Under the pieces are notes generated by a model, which saw nothing but the letters and a program-made list of their open reading frames with translations, was not told the origin of the DNA and ran no database searches. Shown piece by piece: positions 7,422 through 16,691 of a stretch of 64,000 nucleotides of DNA. Both the position numbers and the translations under genes were made by a program. Source of the DNA: Neorhizobium galegae (lineage in GTDB: Bacteria; Pseudomonadota; Alphaproteobacteria; Rhizobiales; Rhizobiaceae); contig NZ_JAGIPG010000003.1 in NCBI RefSeq assembly GCF_017877055.1, forward strand, positions 682,001 to 746,000. Reading direction: 5' to 3'. The first letter of the stretch is position 1. Each line of letters begins with the position of its first letter.

Positions 7422-9530
7422 ATGCTCGAGGCGAGACGACAGAACACCGACACCTTGCGGACTCCGGACTGGTTCAGGACCGCCACGCGCTGGACCCAGC
7501 TGACCTTCGTGGAGGATGATCCGGACAAATACGACCCGGCCTTCTGGATCGACGTCTTCAAGCGCACGAAATCCAATGCCGTATGCCTCAGCGCCGGCGG
7601 TTACATCGCCTATTATCCAAGCAAGGTTCCCTATCACTATGTCAGCCAGTATCTGGGCGACAAGGATATTTTCGGCGCGCTCGTCGATGCGGCCCGCAAG
7701 CTCGACATGCATGTCATGGCCCGCGTCGATCCCCATGCCATCCATGACGACGCGGCCAGGGCCCATCCGGAATGGGTGATGATCAATGCCGACGGCACAC
7801 CGCGCCGCCATTGGGCCTACCCGGACGTCTGGGTCACCAATGCCTATGGCGATTACAATTCGGTATTCATGCCGGAGGTGGTGAAAGAGATCGTCCGCGA
7901 ATACGATATCGATGCGATTTTCGCCAATCGCTGGCAGGGCCACGGCGTCGACTACAGCGAGGACAGCGCCCGCCGTTTCAAGGACATGTCCGGTTACGCC
8001 CTGCCGAAGAAGGCGGATGCCGAGGACCCGGCCTGGCAGGCCTGGCTGCAATGGCGCCGCCGTGCGCTGACGGACATGATCGCCCAATGGGACGACGCGG
8101 TCAAAGCCATCCGGCCGCATGCGAGCTTCATCCCCAACATGAGCGGCGCGTCGCTGATGGAGTTCGATCTCTCGGTCATCACCAGACATTGCCCCTTCCT
8201 CGTCGTCGACCATCAGGGCCGCAAGGGGCTGGAGCTCGGCTGGTCGGCCGGCCGCAACGGCAAGCGCATCCGTGCCACCTTCGCCGATCGTCCCGTGGTG
8301 CTCATCACCTCGATCGGTCCGGAGGAGGAATACCGCTGGAAGGATGCGGTGACCTCAGGCGAGGAAATGCAGCTATGGATCAACAACGGCACGGCCCACG
8401 GGCTTTTCGCCTGGTTCACGAAGTTCAACGGCGTGGTGCCCGACAAGCGCTGGGTGGAGCCGGTCGCCGAGGCGTTTGTCCTTCAATCGGCCGTCGAACC
8501 GGTCCTTGAAAGCATGACGCCGACCGCTGAAATTGCCGTGATCGACCCGTCGACGACCTTGCGCCACTGGGCACCGGAAGAACGTCACGCGGCGGAAAAA
8601 CACGATCTCGGCGTCTACCACGCCCTGGTCGAGGCGCGCCTTCCCTTCGAACTCCTGTCCGATCAGGTGCTCACCAAGGACAATCTCGACCGCTTCAAGG
8701 TGATCATCCTCGCCAACGCGTCCTGCCTTTCGGATGCACAGAACGAGGCGATCCGCGCCTATGTGGCGCGCGGCGGCAGCGTCGTCGCCTCCTATGAGAC
8801 CTCGCTTCGCGATGAATTCGGCAAGACGCGGCCCGAATTCGGGCTGTCGGACGTGCTTGGCGCGAAATTCGTCTCCGGTCCGCGCGGCATCGTCAAGAAC
8901 ACCTATGTGGCCCTGTCCGGCGACCACCCGGTCAACAAGGGTTTTGATGGAGCCGAACGGATCATGGGCGGCACAAGGCTGATCCATGTCGAGCCGACGG
9001 CAGGCGCTGAAACGCCTTTCCTCTACGTTCCCGATTTCCCGGATCTTCCCATGGAAGAGGTCTATCCTCGCAAGGCGCCGGAAGGGGCGGCGGTCATCGC
9101 CTGCGAAACCGGCAAGGGTGGCCGCACGGTCTATATTCCGTGGAATATCGGCGAAATCTTCTGGGAAGTCTTTGCGGTCGATCACGGTCGCCTGTTGTCC
9201 AATTCCGTCCACTGGGCGCTCGGCAAGACCCCGCGCGTCACCGTCAAAGGCCCGGGCGTCATTGACCTGGCACTTAGGGAAAACGCCGAGGGTATCGCCC
9301 TCAGCCTCTTCAACCTCACCAATCCGATGATGATGAAAGGGCCGATCCGCGAAAATTATCCGCTGGCGGCCCAGACCGTTTCAGTGGAAGTTCCAGAGGG
9401 CAAGTCAGTTACGAAAGCCTGGCTGGTGGTTGCGGACAGGACGGCAAGCTTCAGCGTGAAGGACGGACGCGCGGAAGTGGAGGTGCCTGGAATAGAGCGG
9501 CTGGAAGTGCTGCATCTCACCTGGAAATAG
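7422..9530 (+). CDS. Putative TIM-barrel glycoside hydrolase with beta-galactosidase trimerisation-like domain
   Basis: A 702-residue protein without signal peptide. Residues ~20-350 look like a TIM barrel of the hypothetical glycosyl hydrolase 6 kind (CLSAGGYIAYYPSKVPYH, then HVMARVDPHAIHDDAARAHPEW and DIDAIFANRWQGHG). Residues ~360-590 look like the glutamine-amidotransferase-fold trimerisation domain of GH42 enzymes (ARLPFELLSDQVLTKDNL, then VARGGSVVASYETSLRDEFG). A beta-sandwich tail follows. I do not know a biochemical activity for this family; the position between the binding protein and the permeases, as glycosidases sit in the rhizobial agp operon, suggests it hydrolyses the imported oligosaccharide. 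Catalytic residues cannot be assigned by eye. Confidence 0.75.
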   Translation: MLEARRQNTDTLRTPDWFRTATRWTQLTFVEDDPDKYDPAFWIDVFKRTKSNAVCLSAGGYIAYYPSKVPYHYVSQYLGDKDIFGALVDAARKLDMHVMARVDPHAIHDDAARAHPEWVMINADGTPRRHWAYPDVWVTNAYGDYNSVFMPEVVKEIVREYDIDAIFANRWQGHGVDYSEDSARRFKDMSGYALPKKADAEDPAWQAWLQWRRRALTDMIAQWDDAVKAIRPHASFIPNMSGASLMEFDLSVITRHCPFLVVDHQGRKGLELGWSAGRNGKRIRATFADRPVVLITSIGPEEEYRWKDAVTSGEEMQLWINNGTAHGLFAWFTKFNGVVPDKRWVEPVAEAFVLQSAVEPVLESMTPTAEIAVIDPSTTLRHWAPEERHAAEKHDLGVYHALVEARLPFELLSDQVLTKDNLDRFKVIILANASCLSDAQNEAIRAYVARGGSVVASYETSLRDEFGKTRPEFGLSDVLGAKFVSGPRGIVKNTYVALSGDHPVNKGFDGAERIMGGTRLIHVEPTAGAETPFLYVPDFPDLPMEEVYPRKAPEGAAVIACETGKGGRTVYIPWNIGEIFWEVFAVDHGRLLSNSVHWALGKTPRVTVKGPGVIDLALRENAEGIALSLFNLTNPMMMKGPIRENYPLAAQTVSVEVPEGKSVTKAWLVVADRTASFSVKDGRAEVEVPGIERLEVLHLTWK

Positions 9531-9556
9531 GGTGGGAGACTGAAATGGAGGAGCGT

Positions 9557-9615
9557 TTCCGGCCTGGAGGGGCCGGAAGCGGATGGAGATCCGAAGGTGA
9601 CGCCGAAACGGCGTC
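9557..9615 (+). other. Two successive hairpins before the permease genes
   Basis: TTCCGGCC (9557-9564) pairs with GGCCGGAA (9571-9578), and GACGCCG (9599-9605) pairs with CGGCGTC (9609-9615). Neither has a T-run. They lie between the glycosidase stop and the ribosome binding site of the first permease and could set relative transcript stability within the operon. Confidence 0.45.
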
Positions 9616-9639
9616 TTCAACGGGAGGAGAACTATTCCG

Positions 9640-10626
9640 ATGCTTGGCTACATCTTCAAGCGCGTGCTCTACATGATCCCGACCTTGTTCGGCATGTCGC
9701 TGATCTCGTTCCTGATCATTCAGCTGCCGCCGGGTGACTACCTGACGTCGATGATCGCCACGATGAGCGACAGCGGCCAGGCGGTCGATCCGGCCCAGAT
9801 CGAGCGGCTGAAGGAAATCTACGGCTTCGACGATCCCTTCTACATCCAGTATCTCAAATGGATCTGGGGCATCGTCAGCCGCGGCGACTTCGGTCATTCG
9901 TTCGAATGGAACCAGCCCGTCTCCGGCCTGATCTGGGGCCGGATGGGTTCGACGCTGGTCATTTCGCTCTTAAGCCTGCTGTTCGTCTGGATCGTCGCGC
10001 TGCCGATCGGCATCTATTCCGCCGTCCGCCGCCATTCGATCGGCGACCACGTCTTCACCTTCTTCGGCTTCATCGGGCTTGCCGTGCCGAACTTCATCCT
10101 GGCGCTGGTGCTGATGTATTTCGCCTACCGCTATCTCGGCCAGAGCGTCGGCGGTCTCAACTCTCCCGAATATGCCGAAGCCCCCTGGAGCCTTGCCAAG
10201 GTCGGCGATTTCCTCGCCCATCTGTGGATCCCGATCATCATCATCGGGGCCTCGGGAACGGCGGCGCTGATCCGCGTCCTGCGCGCCAACCTGACCGACG
10301 AACTGCACAAGCCCTATGTGATCACCGCCCGCGCCAAGGGCCTGCCGGAATACAAGGTCATTCTCAAATATCCGGTGCGCATCGCCCTCAATCCATTCGT
10401 CTCGGCGATCGGCTGGGTGCTGCCGCATCTAGTCTCCGGCGTGACGATCACCGCCATCGTACTCAACCTGCCGACCGCCGGCCCGCTTCTGTTTCGGGCG
10501 CTGGTCTCGCAGGACATGTATCTCGCCGGCAGTTTCATCCTGCTTTTAAGTGCCCTCACCCTTGTCGGCATGCTGCTCTCGGATCTGCTGCTGGCGCTGC
10601 TCGATCCGCGCATCCGGTTCAACTGA
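9640..10626 (+). CDS. ABC transporter permease, OppB/DppB family
   Basis: A 328-residue inner-membrane protein with the N-terminal signature of this family (MLGYIFKRVLYMIPTLFG, then FLIIQLPPGDYL), six predicted membrane segments, and the cytoplasmic EAA loop around YVITARAKGLPEYKVILKYPVR, which contacts the ATPase. It is preceded by a GGGAGGAG ribosome binding site. It pairs with the OppC-type permease that starts 10 bases after its stop. Substrate inferred from context to be a cell-wall oligosaccharide rather than a peptide. Confidence 0.93.
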   Translation: MLGYIFKRVLYMIPTLFGMSLISFLIIQLPPGDYLTSMIATMSDSGQAVDPAQIERLKEIYGFDDPFYIQYLKWIWGIVSRGDFGHSFEWNQPVSGLIWGRMGSTLVISLLSLLFVWIVALPIGIYSAVRRHSIGDHVFTFFGFIGLAVPNFILALVLMYFAYRYLGQSVGGLNSPEYAEAPWSLAKVGDFLAHLWIPIIIIGASGTAALIRVLRANLTDELHKPYVITARAKGLPEYKVILKYPVRIALNPFVSAIGWVLPHLVSGVTITAIVLNLPTAGPLLFRALVSQDMYLAGSFILLLSALTLVGMLLSDLLLALLDPRIRFN

Positions 10627-10636
10627 GGGAGGCCGC

Positions 10637-11827
10637 ATGAGCACGCACGAGACATTCGGAACCTATTCCGGCCCCGTTCATACCGTCGCCGACGGCCCCT
10701 CGATCAGTCCGCTGAAAGCGGGCAAAACCGTTTCGACCGCAACCGTCGGCCCCTGGAGGCTGATCGCCGGCAAGCTGGTCCGCCAGAAGGTGGCGATGTT
10801 CGCGGGTGCGGTGATCCTTATCCTCTATCTGATCGGCCTGTTTGCCGAATTCCTGGCACCCAGCCTGCCTTCGACCTCTCGGCCGCAATATACCTATGCG
10901 CCACCGCAGGGCTTGAGCTTCTTCGTCACCAAGCCGGACGGCAGTACTGAATTCAATTTCCATGTGAAGGGCTACAAGGTCGAGATCGAGAAGGTGGCGC
11001 TGCGTCGCACCTTCGTCGTGGATGACACCAAGGTCGTGCCGATCGGCGTGTTCGTCAAAGGCCCACGTTATGAACTCTGGGGCCTCATCCCGATGGACCG
11101 CCATTTGATCGGTCCGCTCAACCCCAACGACCCGATGTATCTGCTCGGCGCCGACCGCCTCGGACGCGACGTCTTCTCGCGGCTGGTCTACGGCACCCGG
11201 ATTTCCATGTCGATCGGCCTGGTTGGCGTCGCCATGTCGCTTGTGCTGGGCGTCGTGCTCGGCTCGATATCGGGCTTTTACGGCGGCTGGGTCGATACCG
11301 TTATCCAGCGCATGATCGAGGTGGTCAGCGCCATGCCGACCATCCCACTCTGGCTCGGTCTTGCGGCGGCGATCCCGCTCACATGGTCGCCGGTCAACGT
11401 CTATTTCGTCATCACCATCATCGTGTCGCTGCTCGGCTGGACCAGTCTTGCGCGCGAGGTGCGCGGCCGTTTCCTGGCGCTGCGAAGCGAGGATTTCGTG
11501 ACCGCCGCCATGCTCGACGGATCGAGCGAGAAACGGCTGATCTTCCGCCATATCCTGCCGTCGCTGACGAGCCATATTCTCGCCGTCGTGACGCTTGCCG
11601 TGCCGACCATGATCGTTGCCGAAACCTCGCTGTCCTTCCTCGGCATCGGCCTGAAACCGCCGGTCGTCAGTTGGGGTGTACTGCTGCAGGACGCCCAGAA
11701 CATCCGCACGGTGGCAACCGCCCCATGGCTGCTGATCTGGCCTTCTCTTGCGGTGATCGTCGCCGTGCTGTCCTTCAATTTCTTCGGCGACGGCCTTCGC
11801 GATGCCGCCGATCCCTATGACAATTGA
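10637..11827 (+). CDS. ABC transporter permease, OppC/DppC family
   Basis: A 396-residue protein from ATG 10637, just after a GAGGGAGG ribosome binding site; a longer in-frame start would overlap the upstream permease. An N-terminal cytoplasmic part is followed by a membrane segment (~55-75), a large periplasmic loop (~80-180) and five more segments. NPNDPMYLLGADRLGRDVFS and the EAA loop REVRGRFLALRSEDFVTAAM are characteristic. The periplasmic insertion is longer than in most DppC proteins, as in other 'large SBP' sugar or YejE-like systems. It forms the membrane channel with the OppB-type permease. Confidence 0.93.
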   Translation: MSTHETFGTYSGPVHTVADGPSISPLKAGKTVSTATVGPWRLIAGKLVRQKVAMFAGAVILILYLIGLFAEFLAPSLPSTSRPQYTYAPPQGLSFFVTKPDGSTEFNFHVKGYKVEIEKVALRRTFVVDDTKVVPIGVFVKGPRYELWGLIPMDRHLIGPLNPNDPMYLLGADRLGRDVFSRLVYGTRISMSIGLVGVAMSLVLGVVLGSISGFYGGWVDTVIQRMIEVVSAMPTIPLWLGLAAAIPLTWSPVNVYFVITIIVSLLGWTSLAREVRGRFLALRSEDFVTAAMLDGSSEKRLIFRHILPSLTSHILAVVTLAVPTMIVAETSLSFLGIGLKPPVVSWGVLLQDAQNIRTVATAPWLLIWPSLAVIVAVLSFNFFGDGLRDAADPYDN

Positions 11828-11837
11828 GGAGGAACCC

Positions 11838-13544
11838 ATGACCGATCCTGCCGAAGACGTCGTCCTCTCCGTCGAAAACCTCTCGATCGATTTCCGGTTG
11901 AGAACCCATATCCTGCATGCCGTCGAGAATGTCAGTTTCGAGCTGAAGCGCGGCCAGACGCTCTGCCTCGTCGGCGAGAGCGGCTCGGGCAAAAGCGTCA
12001 CCGCCCGCTCACTGCTGCAGATTGTCGATAGGCCCGGCAGCATCGTCGGCGGGCGCATCCTGTTGCGCAACGGCAGCGCGGTCACCGACATCGCCAGGCT
12101 CGATCCGGATGGCCAGGCCATGCGCGCCATTCGCGGCCGCAGGATCGGTTTGATCTTCCAGGAACCGATGAGCTCGCTGTCGCCGGTCCATACGATCGGC
12201 TCGCAGATCATCGAAGCAGTCCGCCTGCACAGCGATCTCGACAAACGCGCCGCGCGGGCGAAAACGGTCGAATTGCTGCGCCAGGTCGAAATCCCCAATC
12301 CGGATCAGATGGCCGACCGCTACACCTTCGAATTTTCCGGCGGCATGCGGCAGCGGGCAATGATCGCCACGGCGCTCGCCGGCAATCCCGATATCCTCAT
12401 CGCCGACGAACCGACGACGGCGCTCGACGTCACCACCCAGGCCGAAATCCTCGACCTGATCAAACGGCTGCAGGTGGAACGCGGCATGGCGATGCTACTC
12501 ATTACCCACGACATGGGCATCGTCGCCGAGGTCGCGGACGATGTTGCCGTGATGCGCTTCGGCCGTATCGTCGAGCGCGGCCCCGTCGATGCGATCTATC
12601 ACGAGGCCCAGCATCCCTATACGCGGCAACTTCTCGCCTCGACGGTGAAGCTCACCCGCCATGTCGAAGGTCGGGTGCCGGCGGCGGCTGCATCGTCGCA
12701 GCCGCTGCAACCGATCCTCTCCGTCCGCAATCTTGGGAAGACGTTCGGCTGGCACGGCAAAACCAGTTCGCTTCGGGCGGTCGATGACGCCAATTTCGAT
12801 CTCTATCCCGGTGAAAACCTCGGCATCGTCGGCGAAAGCGGTTCCGGCAAGACGACGCTCGGCCGGCTGATCCTGCGCACCGTCGAACCGACAACGGGCA
12901 GCGTCATCTACCGCGACAAGGATGGCGGCGAAGTCGAGGTCACCAGCCTGACCAAGAAGGAGCTGCGCGGTTTTCACCGGGAAGTCCGCCTCGTCTTCCA
13001 GGATCCGTTCGCCTCGCTCAATCCGCGCATGACGGTCAAGGACGTGATCGGCGATCCGCTGATCGTCAACGGCCTGGCCAAGGGCAAGGCGCTCGAAGAA
13101 CGCGTCGCCGAACTGATGCGTCTCGTCGGGCTCGATCCGATGGGCATGGAACGTTATCCGCATGCCTTTTCCGGCGGCCAGCGGCAGCGCATCGGCATTG
13201 CCCGGGCGCTTGCGCTCGATCCGCGCATCATCATCGCCGATGAGGCGACGTCGGCGCTCGACGTGTCGATCCGCAGCCAGATCCTCGACCTGCTGCTCGA
13301 TATCAAGAAGCGCCTCAACCTGAGCTTCATCTTCATCTCGCACGACATTTCGGTGGTGCGCTATTTCTGCGACCGCGTTGCCGTCATGCATCGCGGCAAG
13401 ATCGTCGAGCTCGGCGAGGCCGAGCAGATTTGCACCGCCCCGCAGGAGGCCTATACCAAGAGCCTGATTTCCGCCGTTCCCAATCCCGACCCCCGCGACA
13501 AGCGCATGCTGCACCGGCACCGCTTCGTCGCGCCCGTACTCTGA
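11838..13544 (+). CDS. Double-domain ABC transporter ATPase (OppD-OppF fusion type)
   Basis: A 568-residue protein from ATG 11838, 10 bases after the permease stop, with GAGGAGG before it. It holds two full nucleotide-binding domains: Walker A GESGSGKSVT (~residue 43) with FSGGMRQR signature and IADEPTTALD Walker B, then GESGSGKTTL (~335) with FSGGQRQR and IADEATSALD. This replaces the separate D and F ATPases of classical Opp/Dpp systems. Both halves keep all catalytic motifs, so both sites are probably active. It energises the importer formed by the two preceding permeases and the binding protein at 5407. Confidence 0.95.
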   Translation: MTDPAEDVVLSVENLSIDFRLRTHILHAVENVSFELKRGQTLCLVGESGSGKSVTARSLLQIVDRPGSIVGGRILLRNGSAVTDIARLDPDGQAMRAIRGRRIGLIFQEPMSSLSPVHTIGSQIIEAVRLHSDLDKRAARAKTVELLRQVEIPNPDQMADRYTFEFSGGMRQRAMIATALAGNPDILIADEPTTALDVTTQAEILDLIKRLQVERGMAMLLITHDMGIVAEVADDVAVMRFGRIVERGPVDAIYHEAQHPYTRQLLASTVKLTRHVEGRVPAAAASSQPLQPILSVRNLGKTFGWHGKTSSLRAVDDANFDLYPGENLGIVGESGSGKTTLGRLILRTVEPTTGSVIYRDKDGGEVEVTSLTKKELRGFHREVRLVFQDPFASLNPRMTVKDVIGDPLIVNGLAKGKALEERVAELMRLVGLDPMGMERYPHAFSGGQRQRIGIARALALDPRIIIADEATSALDVSIRSQILDLLLDIKKRLNLSFIFISHDISVVRYFCDRVAVMHRGKIVELGEAEQICTAPQEAYTKSLISAVPNPDPRDKRMLHRHRFVAPVL

Positions 13545-13555
13545 GGACAGTGCCA

Positions 13556-14347
13556 GTGCCGAAATTCTCCGCCAATCTCTCCTTTCTCTACCAGGACCTC
13601 CCTTTCCTCGATCGTTTCGCCGCCGCCGCGAAAGACGGTTTCGGCGGGCTCGAATATCTCGGCCCTTATGCGGAACCGAAGGAAAAAGTCGTCTATGCAT
13701 TGAAGGCGAGCGGCCTCGTCCAGGCCCTCTTCAACGTGCCCTCGGGCGACTGGGCCGCCGGCGAGCGCGGCATCGCCTGCCTGCCGGACCGTATCCAGGA
13801 ATTCCGCGACGGCGTCGCCCTGGCGCTTGACTACGCCAAGGCGCTCGGTTGCGGGCAAGTCAACGTCATCTCCGGCCTCGTGGCCAAGGGCGCCGATGTC
13901 GAGACCCTGGAAAAGGTGCTGGTCGAAAATCTGAAATATGCCGCGCCGCGCTGTGCAGACGCCGGCGTCAAGCTGCTGATCGAGCCGATCAACCTGCGCG
14001 ACATTCCCGGCTTCTTCCTGACGACGACCGATCATGCGCAACGCATCCTCGATAGGGTCGGCTCCGACAATCTCTACATCCAGTACGATTTCTACCACAT
14101 GCAGATCATGCAGGGCGATCTCATCCCCACCTTCAGCCGCCTGAAGGACCGGATTGCCCATGTCCAGATCGCCGACAATCCTGGCCGCAACGAGCCGGGC
14201 ACTGGCGAGATCAACTATGATTTCATACTCCGGGAGCTCGACCGCCTCGGTTACGACGGCTGGGTCGGCTGCGAATACAGGCCGAAAGCCGGCACCAGCG
14301 ACGGCCTGACGTGGATGAAGCCCCATCTCGCCGGAGGGCCTCGCTAA
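13556..14347 (+). CDS. hyi: Hydroxypyruvate isomerase-like TIM-barrel protein
   Basis: A 263-residue protein; the GTG at 13556 is preferred over GTG 13550 because GAGGA lies at the right distance. The sequence matches the Hyi family throughout: PKFSANLSFLYQDLPFLDRF, YLGPYAEPKE, LLIEPINLRDIPGFFL and YIQYDFYHMQIMQGDL, with the two metal/catalytic glutamates in LLIEPIN and VGCEYRP. Hyi interconverts hydroxypyruvate and tartronate semialdehyde, but relatives in this superfamily act on other ketoses. Its place after the sugar importer ATPase (11 bases) suggests a role in processing a sugar-derived carbonyl compound; the real substrate here is open. Confidence 0.82.
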   Translation: MPKFSANLSFLYQDLPFLDRFAAAAKDGFGGLEYLGPYAEPKEKVVYALKASGLVQALFNVPSGDWAAGERGIACLPDRIQEFRDGVALALDYAKALGCGQVNVISGLVAKGADVETLEKVLVENLKYAAPRCADAGVKLLIEPINLRDIPGFFLTTTDHAQRILDRVGSDNLYIQYDFYHMQIMQGDLIPTFSRLKDRIAHVQIADNPGRNEPGTGEINYDFILRELDRLGYDGWVGCEYRPKAGTSDGLTWMKPHLAGGPR

Positions 14348-14456
14348 GATCAACGCTTTTCGGAACTAACCGGACGCCATCTTCGCCGCTTCCAAACCGG
14401 AGCTTTTCTTCGGAGGGCGGAGCCATGTCCGAACATCGATGAAGAAGGACAGGACC

Positions 14457-16565
14457 ATGCTTAGAAACGATATCCAATTCCCCTACGGCGCCGTCTATTT
14501 CCGCAAGTCCAATCCGCCCCGCGAAGACTGGGAGCGTGATTATGCAACGGCGGGAGAAGACGGCCTCAACATCTTCCGTCACTGGTTCATGTGGAGCGCG
14601 ATCGAGACCTCGCCCGGCGTCTATGACTGGGAGGAATACGACCGGCAGATGGACCTCGCCGCCCAAAACGGCATCAAGACGGTTATCGCCGAGCTCATCC
14701 ATGCCGTGCCCGACTGGGCGGTGCGAAAATATGCCGATGCGCTGCAGGTCAATGCCGACGGCACCAGGCTCGGCTCCTATATGGGCGTCTCGGCGGCGAC
14801 CGGCGGCTTTTCAAACAATGGCGGCGGCGCCGGCGCGCTGACGCTCAACTGCCCCGAAGTGAAGGAAGCTGCCGGCAGGTTCCTCACCGCACTCGCCACC
14901 CGTTACAAGGACCATCCGGCGATCTATGGCTACGACGTCTGGAACGAGTGCAACTATTCCGCCGATGTCGATTACAGCAGCTATGCGAAATCCGCCTTCC
15001 GCACATGGCTGGAAAAGAAATACGGCACGCTGAAAACGCTCGCCAAGGCCTGGCATCGCTACAGCTATGCGGAATGGGAGGACGTGGAGCCGCCGGTCCA
15101 CATAGCGCCCTATCCCGAATGCATCGACTGGCTGCAGTTCAAGCGCGACAATTTCTACGACCAGATGCAGTGGCGCATCGACACGATCCGCGCCGTCGAC
15201 CAGAAGAATACAATCGCGGCCCACGGGATATCAGGCGCGATCCCCAATATGGCGGCGAACGGCTGCGACGACTGGCTTGCCGCCTCCAAGGTCGAGGTCT
15301 ACGGCTTTACCTGGATCCAGGCCCGCAAGGGTTCGGAGGCCTGGAAGAACTGGTACGGCGTCGACATCAACCGCGCCGCGGCGCGTGGAAAGCCCTTCTG
15401 GCATGCCGAGCGCCAGGGCGGGCCGCTGTGGCTGCAGCCGCAGGTGATCGGCCGCGACAAGGACGACGGCCGCGTCGCCGAGCCCGAGGATATCCGCCTG
15501 TGGAGCATGACCTCATTTGCGGGTGGTGCCCGCGGGGTGCTGAACCTGCGCTGGCGCCCGCTGCTCGACGGGCCGCTTTTCGGCGCCTTCGGTGCATATG
15601 GCATGGACGGCGCCCGCACGCCGCGCTCGAAGATGCAGAGCCACATGGCGAGATGGGCGAACGATCCGGCACAGGCCGCTCTTTGGGAGGCAAAGCCGGT
15701 GTGCGGCGAAATCGGCATCCTGGTCGTTCCCGAGACGCAAGAATGGGATTACCTGCTGAACTATGACCGCAAGGAAAAACCTTACCCGGAAGCCATGTGG
15801 GGTGCCTACCGTGCTTTCCTCGAAAACGGCGTCCAGCCGGACTGGGTGCATATCGACGATATCGATGCCTATGACCGCCTCTATTTCCCCTATCCGATCA
15901 TGTTCACCGCCGAGCAGGCAAAACGGCTTACCGCCTGGGTGGAAAAGGGCGGCACGCTGATTGCCGAAGCCTGCCCCGGTTATTTCGGCGACCGCGGCCA
16001 TGTCGGGCAGGTGCAACCGAACATGGGCCTCGACAAGGTGTTTGGCGCCCGCGAGGATCAGGTCGAGTTCATGCCGGATATCGGCGACCGCATCCATTTC
16101 GAGTTGGGCGGAGCGGCGGTCGATGGGGGAGGTTTCCTGCAGTCCTATGTGCTAACCGGCGGCACCGCGCGCGGCAATTTCGACGACGGACGGCTTGCCG
16201 TGGTCGAGAACGCTTATGGCAAGGGCCGCACGCTGCTGATCGGCACCAATCCGTCGGTCGCCTATTACAAGTCGCAGGGCAAGGCGAACGGCGCCTTCTT
16301 CGCCGAATTGCTGCGCTGGAGCGGCTGCGCGCCGCATGCGGCCCTGTCGAACAAGGCGCTGTTCGCACGTATCCATAAGAGCGAAAAGGGCAGCTTCCTC
16401 TGGCTCGTCAATCCGACCCGCGCGGCGCAGGCGACCGAGGTGAAGCTCGCCGAAGGCCATGGCCGGCTTGCCGCCGGCAAGGCCGTCTGGCCGGTCGGAC
16501 ATGCCCGTGACGGCGGCAAGATCGAGGTGCCGGCCCGCGATGTCCTGATCCTGCCGCTCGACTAA
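14457..16565 (+). CDS. Beta-galactosidase, glycoside hydrolase family 42
   Basis: A 702-residue protein from ATG 14457 (AAGGACAGG upstream); an in-frame ATG at 14439 would add six residues. The GH42 plan is clear: TIM barrel with acid/base Glu164 in YDVWNECNYS and nucleophile Glu318 in FWHAERQGG, then a trimerisation domain from ~375 (RAFLENGVQPDWVHIDD, KGGTLIAEACPGYFGDRGHVG) and a short beta domain. No signal peptide, so it would cleave imported galactosides such as galactan or arabinogalactan side-chain fragments of pectin. It closes the importer operon, about 110 bases after hyi. Confidence 0.93.
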   Translation: MLRNDIQFPYGAVYFRKSNPPREDWERDYATAGEDGLNIFRHWFMWSAIETSPGVYDWEEYDRQMDLAAQNGIKTVIAELIHAVPDWAVRKYADALQVNADGTRLGSYMGVSAATGGFSNNGGGAGALTLNCPEVKEAAGRFLTALATRYKDHPAIYGYDVWNECNYSADVDYSSYAKSAFRTWLEKKYGTLKTLAKAWHRYSYAEWEDVEPPVHIAPYPECIDWLQFKRDNFYDQMQWRIDTIRAVDQKNTIAAHGISGAIPNMAANGCDDWLAASKVEVYGFTWIQARKGSEAWKNWYGVDINRAAARGKPFWHAERQGGPLWLQPQVIGRDKDDGRVAEPEDIRLWSMTSFAGGARGVLNLRWRPLLDGPLFGAFGAYGMDGARTPRSKMQSHMARWANDPAQAALWEAKPVCGEIGILVVPETQEWDYLLNYDRKEKPYPEAMWGAYRAFLENGVQPDWVHIDDIDAYDRLYFPYPIMFTAEQAKRLTAWVEKGGTLIAEACPGYFGDRGHVGQVQPNMGLDKVFGAREDQVEFMPDIGDRIHFELGGAAVDGGGFLQSYVLTGGTARGNFDDGRLAVVENAYGKGRTLLIGTNPSVAYYKSQGKANGAFFAELLRWSGCAPHAALSNKALFARIHKSEKGSFLWLVNPTRAAQATEVKLAEGHGRLAAGKAVWPVGHARDGGKIEVPARDVLILPLD

Positions 16566-16691
16566 CCGGTCCGCCGCCCTCGGGTATCGATGCCCGAGCG
16601 CGGCGTGATCCTGATCGCTCCCTTCCGGCCTGATGGACGTCCTCAACCACTTGCGGTAATGGCAAAGGCAGGAAGATCGTCGGAGAAAAGA

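Noticed and set aside
10619..12298. Antisense open frame across the OppC permease and ATPase genes
   Set aside because: Spans two well-supported coupled genes on the other strand; low-complexity charged product.
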